Assembly: GCF_958450345.1 (NCBI RefSeq)
Contig: NC_088783.1
Span: 23,315,701-23,379,700, forward strand
Length of the DNA: 64,000 nucleotides
From: Calliphora vicina
Lineage: Eukaryota > Arthropoda > Insecta > Diptera > Calliphoridae
Direction of reading: 5' to 3'
The position numbers were made by a program, and so were the translations under genes. The notes beneath the pieces were generated by a model that worked only from the letters and a program-made list of their open reading frames with translations, ran no database searches and had not been told where the DNA came from. Each line of letters starts with the position of its first letter. Position 1 is the stretch's first letter. This document shows, piece by piece, positions 48,313 to 59,829 of the stretch.

Positions 48313-49045
48313 AAACAAGTAAGAAAGTATGTTCGGTATACCCTACACTAAGTAAATGTGCAAAAACATTTTTCTTTTAAAATATCAATAATTTATATTT
48401 GTGGCTGATTTTCGGAAGTGGGCCTTATAAGGGAGCTATGATCAATTATGGACCGATCACCATGGAATTAGGTCGTGTAATTTATGTCTGCATGATAGTT
48501 ATTTATGTTGAATTTTGTGTGTATACCAACATTTTTAAGAGATTTATGCACGTTAAAGTGATTTTCGTAAACGGGTTTATATGAGAGCTATGACTAATTA
48601 TGGACCGCTCATAGCAAAATTTGGTGACATGAATTTCGTATATATTAAATATATTTGGAGCAAAATTTGTGTAGATACTTATATAAATTAAACATTTATG
48701 ACCGATAAAGTCCAATTTCTGGAGGACATTTGTATGGGGGCTAGATGAAGTAAAGGACCGATTTAAGCCAGTTTCAATAGGGTTGGTCCTTGAGCCGAAA
48801 AAACAATATGTACCTAATCTTATCGAAATATCTTCTAAATTGCGACCTATACTTTCCGCACAAAGTTTACATGTACAGACAACCAGCCAGCCAGCCTGCC
48901 AGACAGACATCGTTTAATCGACTCAGAAAGTGATTATAAGTCGATAGTGGTCGTCTTTAATGTGGGTGTTAGACTAATATTTTCGGGCGTTACAAAGATA
49001 TGCACAAACGCATTATACACTCCCCACTATTGTGGTGTAGGGTAT
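48313..49045 (-). mobile_element. HINE/DINE-1-like element, near full length
   Basis: On the minus strand it starts ATACCCTACACCACAATAGT after TT, contains the complete core (CACCCACATTAAAG.., CGATGTCTGTCTGGC.., AGTATAGGTCGCAATTTAGA), and ends with the 3' subterminal repeat (AGTGTAGGGTAT) and tail ACTTTCTTACTTGTTT. The terminal hairpin is reduced. Confidence 0.9.
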
Positions 49046-49823
49046 AAGAACATCATTTATCAATATTGGCTGTCATAAGTAAATTCGTGTGCCCGTTTTG
49101 TAATCTTATATGTACATTTCTATAAATTAATTGAGTTACAATGACCGAAATGTGTTTTGATTACAGAGTCAACAACCCATAACAGTGAGAAAAGCGTATT
49201 TCAATCACTTTAAGATCGGGTTTAAAAGCCTGAATAAACCTTGGGTTCCAAACGTAGTGTGTAAAGTGAGTAGTGAACATTTAAGACAGTAGGAAAGCTG
49301 TAAAGCGTTTGAAGCAAAATGATTTGGACAGAACCGAAAAACCACATTAATGACTGCTATTTTTGTGTTGTTAAATTATATCGTAAGAATAAAAGGAACT
49401 GATTTAACGTATGTGTCTGAGAGAAAACTTGACTGTGGGAAAACAAAATGTTATAAAACCGCCTTTGGTTTCCAGAGCTAAAATCATTTTGCATAAATTC
49501 CACATCAAATTTGGAGCTAAATCTTGTCCGTGTTTTGCCTTTCTTTCATGAAAGTTTCCAAGCTTGAGTACAGAAAAAGTAAAAGCTGATATTTTTCATA
49601 CATATCTCGTCCTTTTCTTGTTTCATTTCAAAAGTTGAAATTTTACTTCAATCAAAGTGAAAAATGGAAATTTTTCAAACTTTTCAAACTTTAGAACTCT
49701 ATACAAATTCAATTCGAATATTCTGTTGCACAGTATTATTAAATTTTTTTTTAATTTTCATTCAAATTAGAAAAATTCTTAAAAATACTCCAACATTAAG
49801 AGTTAAGAAAGATTAAGTTGAAC
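49046..49823. other. Non-coding DNA, nothing recognised
   Basis: AT-rich with no bounded repeat. TTCTGTTGCACAGT (49727) recurs at ~50955, just beyond the CACT element. Confidence 0.35.
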
Positions 49824-49828
49824 CAACG

Positions 49829-50903
49829 CACTATAGGCAATTTTACCCATTTTTGTGGCCATAACGAAAATCGGTGTACGGTGTTTTCAAGGTTTCTGAT
49901 TTCGAATTTGAAGTAAAATTTTTCAAATTCAAAATGGCGGATCCAATATGGCGGCGGAAATTTTAAAATGTCTTCTGATTTGCATGAAGATCGGTATACT
50001 GGAGTATTCAAGATTGCTGATTTCGAATCTGAGGTAGAATTTTTCAAATTCAAAATGGTGGATCCAATATGGCGGCGGAAATTTTAAAATGTCTTCTGAT
50101 TTACATGATAATTTGGTATTCAGGAGTATTCAAGGTTGCTGATTTCGAATCTGAGGTAAAATTTTCCAAACTCAAAATGGCGGACCCATTTTTATTTCCA
50201 AAAAAATTTAAAAAAAATTTTTTTTCTTCAGTTAAGCCTATTCCTCATTCAAAATATTGCCGCATTCAACTTTAGCAACAAAAAAATTGTAAACAGCAGC
50301 ATTATTCTTCTCTTTCTTTTGTTCATCCAATCAAACATCCGAAAGTTCGATATTTTGCAAGCGGAGGCTGCCTACGAAAAATTATATTTCTTAAAAAGTG
50401 CAACATGAAATTGACAAATTAAACTCAAAATTCCACATTTAAAACGTTTCAGATTGTTTAAACCCGGCCAAATTCGGCCAACTTTTTAAAAGTTTATCCA
50501 ATGTTAATTTTTCAGAAAATATTATAAATTTAAGGGTTATGTCTGAAATATGAGTTTTTTCGCCAAAAACTATTTTTTTTTTACAAAATATTTTTCTTCA
50601 AATATTAAGCACTTACTATCACTATTGTTTTCCATATTTAATTTAAATTTATGTTTGTTTTTTAACTATTTTTAAACTTAAAAATTGGAACAAATTGCAC
50701 TTTATATAGTGATTTCAACACTTTGCTGACAAACAATGACTTTGACCACTTGCTAAGCAGTCGCCGTTTATTTTTTTCAAAAACAAAATTTGCAGTTGTT
50801 TGCTTTAATGTTTTCTTTATCAAATACCAACAACAAAAAATTAATTCATGAAAGTTCAAAAAATTACTTTTTGCCTCAAAAATGGGTAAAATTACCTACA
50901 GTG
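49829..50903. mobile_element. CACT-terminated TIR element with internal tandem repeat
   Basis: The left end CACTATAGGCAATTTTACCC, continuing ATTTTTGTGGC, is inverted at the right end with about 28 of 31 matches (CACTGTAGGTAATTTTACCC read from the right). CAACG borders both sides (49824-49828 and 50904-50908). CACT-type termini suggest the CACTA/Chapaev group, but a 5-bp duplication is not the textbook length, so the class is unsettled. No transposase frame. Confidence 0.78.
49870..50190 (+). repeat. ~121-bp tandem repeat, ~2.7 copies, inside the CACT element
   Basis: Landmarks (CAAGRTTGCTGATTTCGAAT, TTTTTCAAATTCAAAATGG, GGATCCAATATGGCGGCGGA) recur at spacings of 120 and 122 bp (anchors at 49889, 50009 and 50131). 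The GGCGGCGGA patch is unusually GC-rich for this window. Confidence 0.9.
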
Positions 50904-50908
50904 CAACG

Positions 50909-53330
50909 TTGGAAAAAACTTAAATAATTAGGTTTGCCTGTTTTTCTGCTTTAATTCTGTTGCACAGTGTTAATTATTTAAACATTTTATTAATTTCCTG
51001 TGACAAAATTTAGAACACAAACAAAACTATGTATCTCCACAGAACCTAGTTGTGTGCAATATTTAGCATATTGAATTAAATAGACACCCAGAAATCTGTT
51101 TTTAAAAAATAGGACACTGATGACAGACAAATAAACTTTTCGCACTCATACTACAGTTTCGCAGTTTAACAGAAACTTCATTGCAAAATGTCATCATGTT
51201 TCTTGTTAAAATGTAAATAATTATTTAAATATTAAAATAAGAATTGATCTGTTAAATCAAAGAAAACCAGGTCTTTGAAGTCTTATTTTTTTTTTTATTT
51301 GTCACATATTTGAAGTGTTTTTGTGGTTTAATATTGTAGCTGTTTTATGTTTGTTAGACCGCAATACTTTTGCCAAACATATTTTATGTACAATTTGTAA
51401 AAATATTGTACATAAAACAAATAAAATGCATATCATTTTGATGGTTGATAAGATAAAGTTTTTAAATTGCATTTAGCCGAAGGGTTTCTAAAATAAAAAT
51501 ATCTTTGAACAAAACACCAGCAAGCAGACAGACAAACAAACAAATGGCACAAATGCATTTATTGTTTTGTGTGACTACAAGTGTTACAATACAAACAGAG
51601 GAAAAACATTTGTAATAATATCCTAAAAAAAAGCCAGAAAGAAATTAAAATAAAATATTCAACTTGATACAAATACAAAAAAAACTCAAGCAACTGTAAA
51701 GAAACATAAACACACACACTCTAAAGGCAAATGCACAAACCAAAAAAATAAAAAAAAAAATACAGTGACAAAATCCTTTGAGGTTGTCAACTGCAATTGC
51801 AGCTGTAGTTAAAGGGAGTATGTGTGCAAGTTGGTTTGTATGTGACAGTAGTAAATTTCTTTTGCAGTGGCAACAGCTCAAAACACAACAAAGCATTCTA
51901 ACATGATTTTAATTACAACAACAACATCATACATACAACAAAAATACAATATATACAAATACAAAACAAGTGTTTACCAAAATGATGGCAGCTACAGCAA
52001 CAAATTCACAAGATAATGCATCAAAAACAATAAACACACAAATACACATGTCATGTTACAATACAACACCCACACTCAGATGCACTTTTAGGCGCCTAAA
52101 AGTATGCACTTTACAAAGACTTGTGTTTTTAGAAGATGAATTCACAGCCAAAGAAGCAACAAAAATACTCGTGCAAAAAAGCCAACAACAACAACAACCA
52201 GAGGATGCGACAATAAAACAGACAATTGTGCAGAGGAAAAAAATGAAAATAAAAACAACAACAACAACAGCAAATGCATTTTAAGTTAGCTGCAAGCATT
52301 TGATGTCTTCCAGCTATTGACTACAAGAGGAAACACAATTTGTTTTCCAAGTTATGTCGTATTTTTTTCTACTGCTTCACTTCTCTGTGACGTTGTATTC
52401 ATGACAAAACTGTTGGGTTGGTTGTTAAACAAAAAAACTTGAAGTTGATTTGGGGTTTTATGTTTAAGTTATTTGTGGAATTATTAAATATTTAACCACA
52501 ATTTATTTTAGAGTTTTAGTAAAATTAATGTGAGTTTGTAGAGAACAAAGTAAGTCCCCTTAGAATGCGACAAAACCGAAGCAACTATTGTTGGTTTTAC
52601 AAAACAATAGCACCCAAACATAAAAAAGGAAAACTGTATGGTCATATCGCCACTAAAAGAAAAACTCAAAAGGACTATGTAAATAAATATTAAACAAAAA
52701 TAAGTTTATGAAAAAATACACTCAAGTGGAATAAGGTTTAAACTTATTACAACTTCAAGGTACACATTTTGTGTTGTAAACGAAAAAAAAAACACATTTG
52801 TATAGGTATGAATTAAAAAATATATATTTCTCATTTTACTAAAGTAAGCATATAGATGCTTAACTAAATTATATGTATAATACCAGTATGTAGGTAGCTA
52901 GTAGTTGCAGTTAACACTCTGGAGGGTCTCCTGCCTGTTCTTTTTCGCAAAAACATTTCTTTCTTCTTGAGTTTCTGTGTAATTTAGCAAGTGAAAAAAG
53001 CTGAAGAGTAGCCTTTTTATTTGTTAAATTACAAAAGTGAGATGATGAAATTGTGTGCAAAATAGTACAGTTGACTTTAGAAACCGGTCAGCGTTTATTA
53101 TTGTATTCTCAAGGGATCAAATATTTCTAACGAAAAAATGTTCTCGACCTCCGCAAAATTTAAATCGACACCCATGCTTACCTATAGTAGGTACAACAGT
53201 TTGAATTTGCATTTTTAATCCTAATTTAGCATTTATTAAAATTGAAAAATAGTTTTTCAATTTTCTGAAATTGCTCACCAAAGCATATGGTGAATGTGTT
53301 CCATCGGTTTCCACGTGCGAGAGGGATTGT
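50909..53330. other. Apparently unique non-coding DNA
   Basis: Contains CAAACAAACAGAC and AACAACAACA tracts (~51530-51545, 51915-51945, 52185-52270). Apart from the doubtful frame at 51982-52284, no gene was seen. Confidence 0.4.
51982..52284 (+). CDS. Doubtful 100-codon frame, no recognised domain
   Basis: The frame starts at an ATG in the context ACCAAAATGATG and contains Gln and Thr runs from CAA/ACA tracts near its end (QQQQQ, TTTTT). I recognise no domain, signal peptide or membrane segment, and the composition follows the local CAA/ACA simple repeats. It could be a small exon or an upstream ORF in a 5' UTR, but chance is more likely. Confidence 0.1.
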   Translation: MMAATATNSQDNASKTINTQIHMSCYNTTPTLRCTFRRLKVCTLQRLVFLEDEFTAKEATKILVQKSQQQQQPEDATIKQTIVQRKKMKIKTTTTTANAF

Positions 53331-54115
53331 GCGTAGGGTTTTTAATTTTTTCCCGAATTAATTTTTTCTTTTTTGATTCCCGGGAATCGGGAATTTTTTT
53401 CTATATTCCTGGGTACCCGGCTATTCCCGAAATATATAATGATACTGTAAATTATAGCCAAATTTCGTATAAAAACTTAGTGTTATAATTACGATATATC
53501 AGAGCTTCGAATTAATTAATACAATTTAAGCTTAATTCACTAAAATCTTAATACGTAATTAAAAAATGTCAGCCTTTCATTCCATAAATCCATTCCCAAT
53601 ATTTATTTTTTTAGATTCATTCAAAAGCCTTTGTTTAAAGGCTTTTGAATGAATCTAAAAAAATTAATTTTGAAGAACAAAATTTATTCAAAGTTAACAT
53701 TTTTTTCTTGATTCAGTTTTGTTTTTATCATTAACAAAATTAATTGAAAAAAATTGCCTTAATCCTTTTGTAAAAGATTTGAATTGAAGAAATATTTAAT
53801 CATTTAATACATTTATGAAGCTATTTTGTTACGGATTTGAAGAAGAAATTTGAAGAAATTGGAATTGAATTTTTTTTTAAAAGTTCATACGAAAAACCCC
53901 ATATAAATAATACATAATAATAAACTGTCTATTATTGCCGAGATATAAACAAAAAACTGTAAAAAAAAACATTTCACGGTTATTTTGTGAAAAAATTGAG
54001 TTCTAACTTGTTTTCTCTGTATTTTCATCAGTTTTTAATTCCCGGGATTCCCGAGTAATAATCCTGGGAATCGGGTAATGAAAAATTCCCGGTAAAAATT
54101 TCCCGGGAACTCCCA
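53331..54115. mobile_element. CCCGGGAA-rich transposon remnant
   Basis: The left part starts TAGGGTTTTTAATTTTTTCC and carries GATTCCCGGGAATCGGGAAT. The right part carries AATTCCCGGGATTCCCGAG, CCTGGGAATCGGG and TTTCCCGGGAACTCCC. Subterminal palindromic motifs in both orientations around an AT-rich middle resemble the TAGGGT hAT-like element at 43019-44142. The right terminus CCCTA and a target duplication are not visible, so it is probably truncated. Confidence 0.5.
53605..53664. repeat. Perfect ~28-bp-arm palindrome
   Basis: TTTAGATTCATTCAAAAGCC followed by TTT, a GTTT spacer, then the exact inverse, ending GAATCTAAAAAAAT. It lies inside the CCCGGGAA-rich element. Confidence 0.9.
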
Positions 54116-54149
54116 GAAGTGATGATTTTGCCACGGAAGACAAAGAAGT

Positions 54150-54475
54150 TTGAAGACCCAAAAAAGTTTGAAGACCAAGAATTGAAGGCATTACTCCATG
54201 AAGATAGTTAAAAAACTCAAAAAGAGCTTGCAAAATCATAGGGAGCAATTTAATAACTTTTGCGAGTAGCACGATTCATCTAAAAGCAAGGAAGATGAAT
54301 TTGCATGTCCGAAATGATTTTTGAACTGAAGCGTAAGATATAGTATGTGAAGCCCGACCAACCAGCTGAATCCAACTATCCACAACTGTTAGGCAATTCT
54401 CTGAATTTGGTGGGAGCAAAAGGATCGTCTTATGAAACGCTGAAATCTGACCAGATCAAATGTTCGTAGTAATCC
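54150..54475 (+). pseudogene. mariner transposase remnant
   Basis: In shifting plus-strand frames: FEDQELKALLHEDS, TQKELAKS (with an intervening stop), then after a deletion ELKRKI-YVKPDQPAES, then VLYETLKSDQIK. This follows the mariner order ELEALLDEDS..QTQEELAKSL..KRKKSWVxPGQPAES..VVYYELLKPGETI. The DEKW motif and the rest of the catalytic core are deleted or unreadable. It is related to the 23222 remnant and ends next to the Helitron fragment. Confidence 0.75.
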
Positions 54476-55252
54476 AGTTTAAGTTTTTACTAAAAGAAAA
54501 ATTGACCACGCCCACTTTTTTTGTATATATCTAAAATCGCAGAACGCCTTGGCCGACATGGGTAATTTGTTTTAAATGTTCGCAATAGTTCACAAAATAT
54601 TATTACAGAGAGACAAATTATCCACGTCCATTTATACGTACACTTATCAAATACATCTGCAAATATGTAACCAAAGGCAGTGACATGGCTGAGTTAGTGC
54701 GGAGAATTCCAACGATGAAGTCACTCAATTTCAAATGGGCCACTGTGTTAGCAATAACAAAGCAATTTGGCGAATTTTTTCATTTGCCATTCATGAAAGA
54801 CATCCAACTGATGTTAATTTAGCCGCACAGCTGGAAAATGGTCAAAAACTGTACTTCGCTGAGGAGAATGTATTACAACGAGTTGATCGAACGCCATACA
54901 ACATTGACCAGATTTTTTGATATGTGCCGGAATGATGAATTTGCCCGAAATCTAGTTCCAGGTTTACCCAATTTATTTTTCAACGACGCGTTATATCGCA
55001 ATTACACAGTGCATCAAATTCGTCAAATTATCATCAACATGATTCCCAACAAACTAACTGATTTGTGGATCAAATACAAAAAGGCCATGTATGATGATAT
55101 TTTGCACCAGATGTGTTTTATAACATCAAATCCAAATTTGCAACTTAGAGACGAAATTTAGAACGCGGCTTTGATATTAATTGAGGTCATGTGCTTGATG
55201 ATGTCGAACAAGGTTTTATCCAAATGTTCCACTGTTGAATCGACAACAACTG

Positions 55253-55739
55253 CACGCAGAGAAAAAATATAGTTGGGCATGGTTACTGTAACCATTTCAA
55301 TATTGTTACAAGTTTTTTAACTATATTATAGTCACAGTAACCATTTACATGATTGTGGTAACCATAATATGGTTAATTTACGATTCACATGATTGTATCA
55401 ACCATATATATGGTTACAGTAAACAAATATATGTTTGTGACAACCATTCATATGATGAAGGACTTATCATATTATGTTGCTCTCGGCTTAAGGCTTATCA
55501 TAATCTGAGAACAACATATTATGATAAAATTATTCATCATAAATATGGTTGCCACAAACATATATTTGTTTACTGTAACCATATATATGGTTGATACAAT
55601 CATGTGAATCGTAAATTAACCATATTATGGTTACCACAATCATGTAAATGATTATTGTGACTATAATATTGTTAAAAATCTTGTAACACTATTTAAATGG
55701 TTACAGTAACCATGCCCAATTATATTTTTTCTCTGCGTG
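55253..55739. mobile_element. Foldback element of ATGGTTAC/GTAACCAT units inserted in the Helitron
   Basis: The outer repeats CACGCAGAGAAAAAATATA and the inverse of TATATTTTTTCTCTGCGTG match perfectly, followed inward by TGGGCATGGTTACTGTAACC on both sides. The arms are ~225 bp with a ~30-bp loop near 55490, and consist of variants of ACCATATTATGGTTACCACA. TG on both sides may be the target duplication. It interrupts the Helitron coding text. Confidence 0.88.
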
Positions 55740-55766
55740 TGGAACACAACTGGAACTGGAGGGATT

Positions 55767-56576
55767 ATACCCTACACCACCATAGTGGGGAGGGTATATT
55801 GGTTTAGTGCTTATGTTTGTAACATGCCTAAATATTGTCCCAACACCCACCTTAAAGTATACCAATCTGCTCAGGATCACACTCTTAGATTTAACGATGT
55901 CCGTCGGTCCGTCCGTCCATGTAAACTTTGTAATCAAATTACAGGTCGCAATTTGAAAGATAATTCGATACAATTTGGTACAAACTCTTCTATTAGCCCA
56001 AGGACGAAACCTATTGAATTTGGTAAGAATCGGTCCATTATTTCTTCTAGCCCCCATACGATTGCCACATCTGAAAAAATTTTAATTAAAATATTTTAAG
56101 CTCTCATAAATACCTTAGTTATATATATGTATATCCAAACCAAATTCTGCAAAAATAAGTTTTATATAAGTCAAACTCGGCTCACCAAATTTTGTGATGA
56201 TCGGTCCACAATTAGTCATAGCTACCATATAGGCCCACTTCCGAAAATCACTTTAACTAGCATAAATCTCTTAAAAATATCGGTATTCTTATAAAACTCA
56301 ACACGAATATTTTTTATATATACAAAAGTCATGTCACTAAATTTTATAACGATCGGTCCATAATTAGTCATAGCTCCCATATAATGCCCACTTTCGAAAA
56401 TCATTTTAATGAGTGTAGATTTCTTAAAAATGTTCGTATTTTAATAAAATTCAACACAAATAGGTTTCATATATACAGAAGCCATGCCACCTAATTTTTT
56501 TGCAATTGGTCCATAATTAGAATGGTGTAGGGTATCATATGGTCGGGCTTGACCGACTATACTTTCTTACTTGTTT
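55767..56576 (+). mobile_element. HINE/DINE-1-like element, full length, inserted in the Helitron
   Basis: The 5' end ATACCCTACACCACCATAGT (after TT) and the 3' subterminal inverse GGTGTAGGGTAT (56523-56534) bracket the core. This is followed by the hairpin GGTCGGGCTTGACCGACTAT and the tail ACTTTCTTACTTGTTT (before T). It sits between GGI and the degraded Walker A region of the Helitron helicase. Confidence 0.93.
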
Positions 56577-57528
56577 TGAATTGGAATAACTTTTTTGATC
56601 GCGTTGATTTTGGCAACAATACGATCGCAAAATTATATTACAATTGCACTTGCTTCATCAGGAATTGCATCTATTTTCAAGTTGCCATTCATTGAATATG
56701 CAAATCAATGAAAATCCAACATTCAACATTTTCTAGAACACGATGGCCAAAGATTTGGTGCAAAGCAAACTTATCGGTTGCGATGAGTGTACAAACATTT
56801 TCCATTTGCTTTCTGCCAGTTCACCGAAACACCGCAATCATCCGAAATGTGTTTCCAAACATTACACACAATTACAATTGGTTGAGCGAATGTGCTATAT
56901 TGTCTTCGAAAATCATTGATGTTGACGAAATGAATTTTAAGATTCAAAGTGAAATTGCTATCGAATTGAAGACGAACAAATCGGTGGATTCCGTTACTTT
57001 CCAAGATAATATCGTCAACTATCCAACCGAGTTTTTAAACTCGCTGGAATTACCCTGATTACCGCCTAACAATCTCCAACTGAAAGTCGGATCGGTAATC
57101 ATAATGTTACGAAACGTAAACCAACCACGTCTTTGTAATGGCACCGGACTCGAAGCAACAATGCTTAAAGGAAAGTACAAAGGAGAAGACGTTTTAATAC
57201 CACGGATCCCAATGGCTCCGATCGACATGCAATTCGATTTTAAACGCTTGCAGTTTCCGGTACGGCTTGCATTCGCAATGACAATTAACAAATATCAAGG
57301 GCAGTCATTGAAAATAGAAAACAAACATTTTTTCTAATTTAGACAGGACAACGTCTGTTGGGTCAGCTAGTTATATAATAAATCTCTATTTGTAATTGAT
57401 ATTTGATGAGCTTTCTGCATGTACCTTCGATGCACTGATAACAAATGTAGTTTTTCAATGTCGCAATGGACATCAAAGAAAAATGTTTAAGTAATTTTGA
57501 ATCGCATAGTTTCTTATGCATTCTTATT

Positions 57529-58279
57529 ATACCCTACACCACCATAGTGGGGAGGGTATAATGCGTTTGTACAGATGTTTGTAACGCCCAAAAATATTAG
57601 TCTAACACCCACCTTAAAGTATACCGATCGACTTAGAATCACTTTCCGAGTCGATTGAACGATGTCCGTCCGTCCGTCCGTCTGGTCGGCTGGCTGGCTG
57701 TCCATGTAAACTTTGTGCGCAGAGTACAGGTCGCAATTTTTAAGATATTTCGATGAAATTTGGTACATATTATTTTTTCGGCTCAAGGACCAAGCCTATT
57801 GAAACTGACTGAAATCGGTTCATTATTTCACCTAGCCCCCATACAAATGTCCTTCCGAAATAGGACTTTATCGGTCATAAATGTTTAATTTATATATGTA
57901 TCTCCACAAATTCCGATACAAAAAAGTTTTATATACACAAAATTCATGTCACCAAATTTTGTTACGATCGGTCCATAATTAGTCATAGCTCCCATATAAA
58001 CCCGCTTCCGAAAATCACTTTAACGTTCATAAATCGCTTATAAATGTTGGTATACACACAAAATTCAACATAATTAACTTTTATATAGACATAAATTACA
58101 CGGCCTAATTTCTTGGTGATCGGTCCATAATTGGTCATAGCTCCCATATAAGGCCCACTTCCGATAATCACTCAAAAATATAAATTATTGAAATTTTAAA
58201 AGAAAATTATTTTTGCTCTTTTACTTAGAGTAGGGTATTATATGGTCGGGCTTGACCGACCATACTTTCTTACTTGTTT
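57529..58279 (+). mobile_element. HINE/DINE-1-like element, full length
   Basis: The 5' end ATACCCTACACCACCATAGT follows TT. The core contains GATGTCCGTCCGTCCGTCCG, a (GTCC)n tract of the kind seen in DINE-1. The 3' end has GTAGGGTATTATAT, the hairpin GGTCGGGCTTGACCGACC and the tail ATACTTTCTTACTTGTTTT. It is the cleanest copy in the window and useful as a reference. Confidence 0.94.
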
Positions 58280-58479
58280 TTAATCTCGAATTGGGTTATG
58301 ACTAAATGTAAAATTTGTTTACATTATTTAAATTTGATTGTTTTCCTCCGAAAATAAATATTTTATACTCAAACATTTATGGATATATGAAATACAAAGA
58401 CTATTTTAATTCACATTTTATTTAACATTTGATTTTTAAAGTTTTTGGAAAATAAGTGCCACTCTTGTGCACATATATA

Positions 58480-58640
58480 TATGATTACGATAATCATGTG
58501 AATGGTAACTTTACCATACTATGGTTATCACAATCATATAAATAAATACAGTGACTATAATATTTTTAAAAAAAAAATTAAAATAAATGTGAAATGATTA
58601 CAGTAAATATTTACAACTATATTTACAATGTGATTATCAT
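58480..58640. repeat. Fragment of the ATGGTT/AACCAT foldback family
   Basis: Contains GATTACGATAATCATGTGAA, ACCATACTATGGTTATCACA and ATCATATAAATAAATACAGT blocks in the order found at 55620-55680. No complete termini. Confidence 0.6.
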
Positions 58641-59825
58641 ATATAGTAAAACATTTATCTTCTATTCGTACACAAAACTGTTTTCAAATGGGAACATACC
58701 CTACAAAAATCTTGTCTTCTGTAAAAGAGAGTTGAAAACCTAAATTCAAATGTAGCTCTCACCATATATGAAATTCATATTTTACATCATTTATTATAAT
58801 ATTATTATGAAAATACACAACAAAATAGTCTTAGCTAGTGTAAACCTTGATCACAATTTGTTAATTTCGTTATACACTGTACGTATGAGCAATAAAAAAA
58901 TGAATTATACATAAAATAAATTAAAAAATATAAATTATAAACATGCCTTTAAAAACCAACGAAACAACAGTGAAAAAAATATTAAAAATAACCTAAAATA
59001 ATAATGGTTAGGTGAACCTAACAAACAGCAACTACAAAATTAAAAAAAAAAGCATTCGTACATTTCCCCCCACATACCCCTGTAACAAAAAGAAAAACAC
59101 CAAAAAAAGAAATGAACAAGTACCCATCTAGAGACCAGCATCAACATAAAATTTTTATTTTATTTAAATGTAATTATCTGCTTGAATACGAAAACAAAAA
59201 ATCATACACATCACGATGAGTCCAGAAAATACACATACACACTCATGAGAGTATATATATGCACACATAGATACATATCCACACACACATACTGTCTTGC
59301 ACATGTATAGAAAATAAACAAGGCAAATAACCAAAATGAACGAATATTTATACATACACAACAAAAACTCTCACACATACAAGCTCATGCACATTCACGC
59401 ATAAATAAATTGGTGCAAAAGGACCAAAAAATAAAAAAAAACCAAACGAGTAACAAAAAAATCACCAAAAAATAGTGCAAAAAAAATTGCTAAAAAACGT
59501 AAAAATCATCGAGTATGCAGGCGTGGCTTTTTTTACTCATTGCATTTTATACAACGCACTTTTTCAACTACTCTGTCAAAATAAAACAAAAAAATAAATG
59601 CAATATGCAATGTCGTTGCAGTTAATGCATGTTTTTGCAACAAAATGCATTTTGGGGCTGCAGACAGTGATGTTTAACAGTGGGTTTGCAAGTGAAAACT
59701 TTATAAAATAAATAAAACTAGTATCATGTAAAGGAAATAGTTTAAATATCATGATTACACTTAGAATCAGGACTGATATTGTTGTCAAGACCCAATTATA
59801 AAACCCCATTTAAAGATTATAGATC
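58641..59825. other. Apparently unique non-coding DNA
   Basis: Poly-A stretches and CACACATAC tracts (~59220-59400). Short minus-strand frames are low in complexity. No gene recognised. Confidence 0.4.
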
Positions 59826-59829
59826 TCAC

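Larger units (their letters stand above)
54643..57370 (+). pseudogene. Helitron Rep/helicase remnant with Helitron 3' end, split by two insertions
   Basis: The N-terminal part gives YICKYVTKGSDMAE, then NNKAIWRIFSFAIHERHPT, LAAQLENGQKLYFAEENV, FDMCRNDEFAR and LWIKYKKAMYDDILHQM, all standard insect Helitron segments, in two frames. The helicase resumes as NTTGTGGI (55744-55767), then after the second insertion ITFLIALILATIRSQNYI, NYNWLSECAILSSK, NYPTEFLNSLELP, LCNGTGLEATMLKGKYKGED, VLIPRIPMAPIDMQF and FPVRLAFAMTINKYQGQS, the conserved end of Pif1-type Helitron helicases. Walker A is degraded (Lys lost) and ~60 residues before NTTGTGGI are gone. Downstream, a short AGAC/GTCT hairpin followed by GGGTCAGCTAG (57360-57370) and T fits a Helitron 3' terminus (CTRR^T). 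Stops and frameshifts show it is inactive. Confidence 0.88.

Noticed and set aside
55349..55594. 81-residue plus-strand frame
   Set aside because: It lies in the palindromic foldback element and reads through repeat modules; there is no protein similarity.
55701..56404. Frames of 60-120 residues on both strands
   Set aside because: They lie in the HINE copy. Similar frames appear in the other HINE copies (48399-48910, 57514-57786, 57983-58171, 60244-60573) with different breaks, as expected of non-coding repeat DNA.
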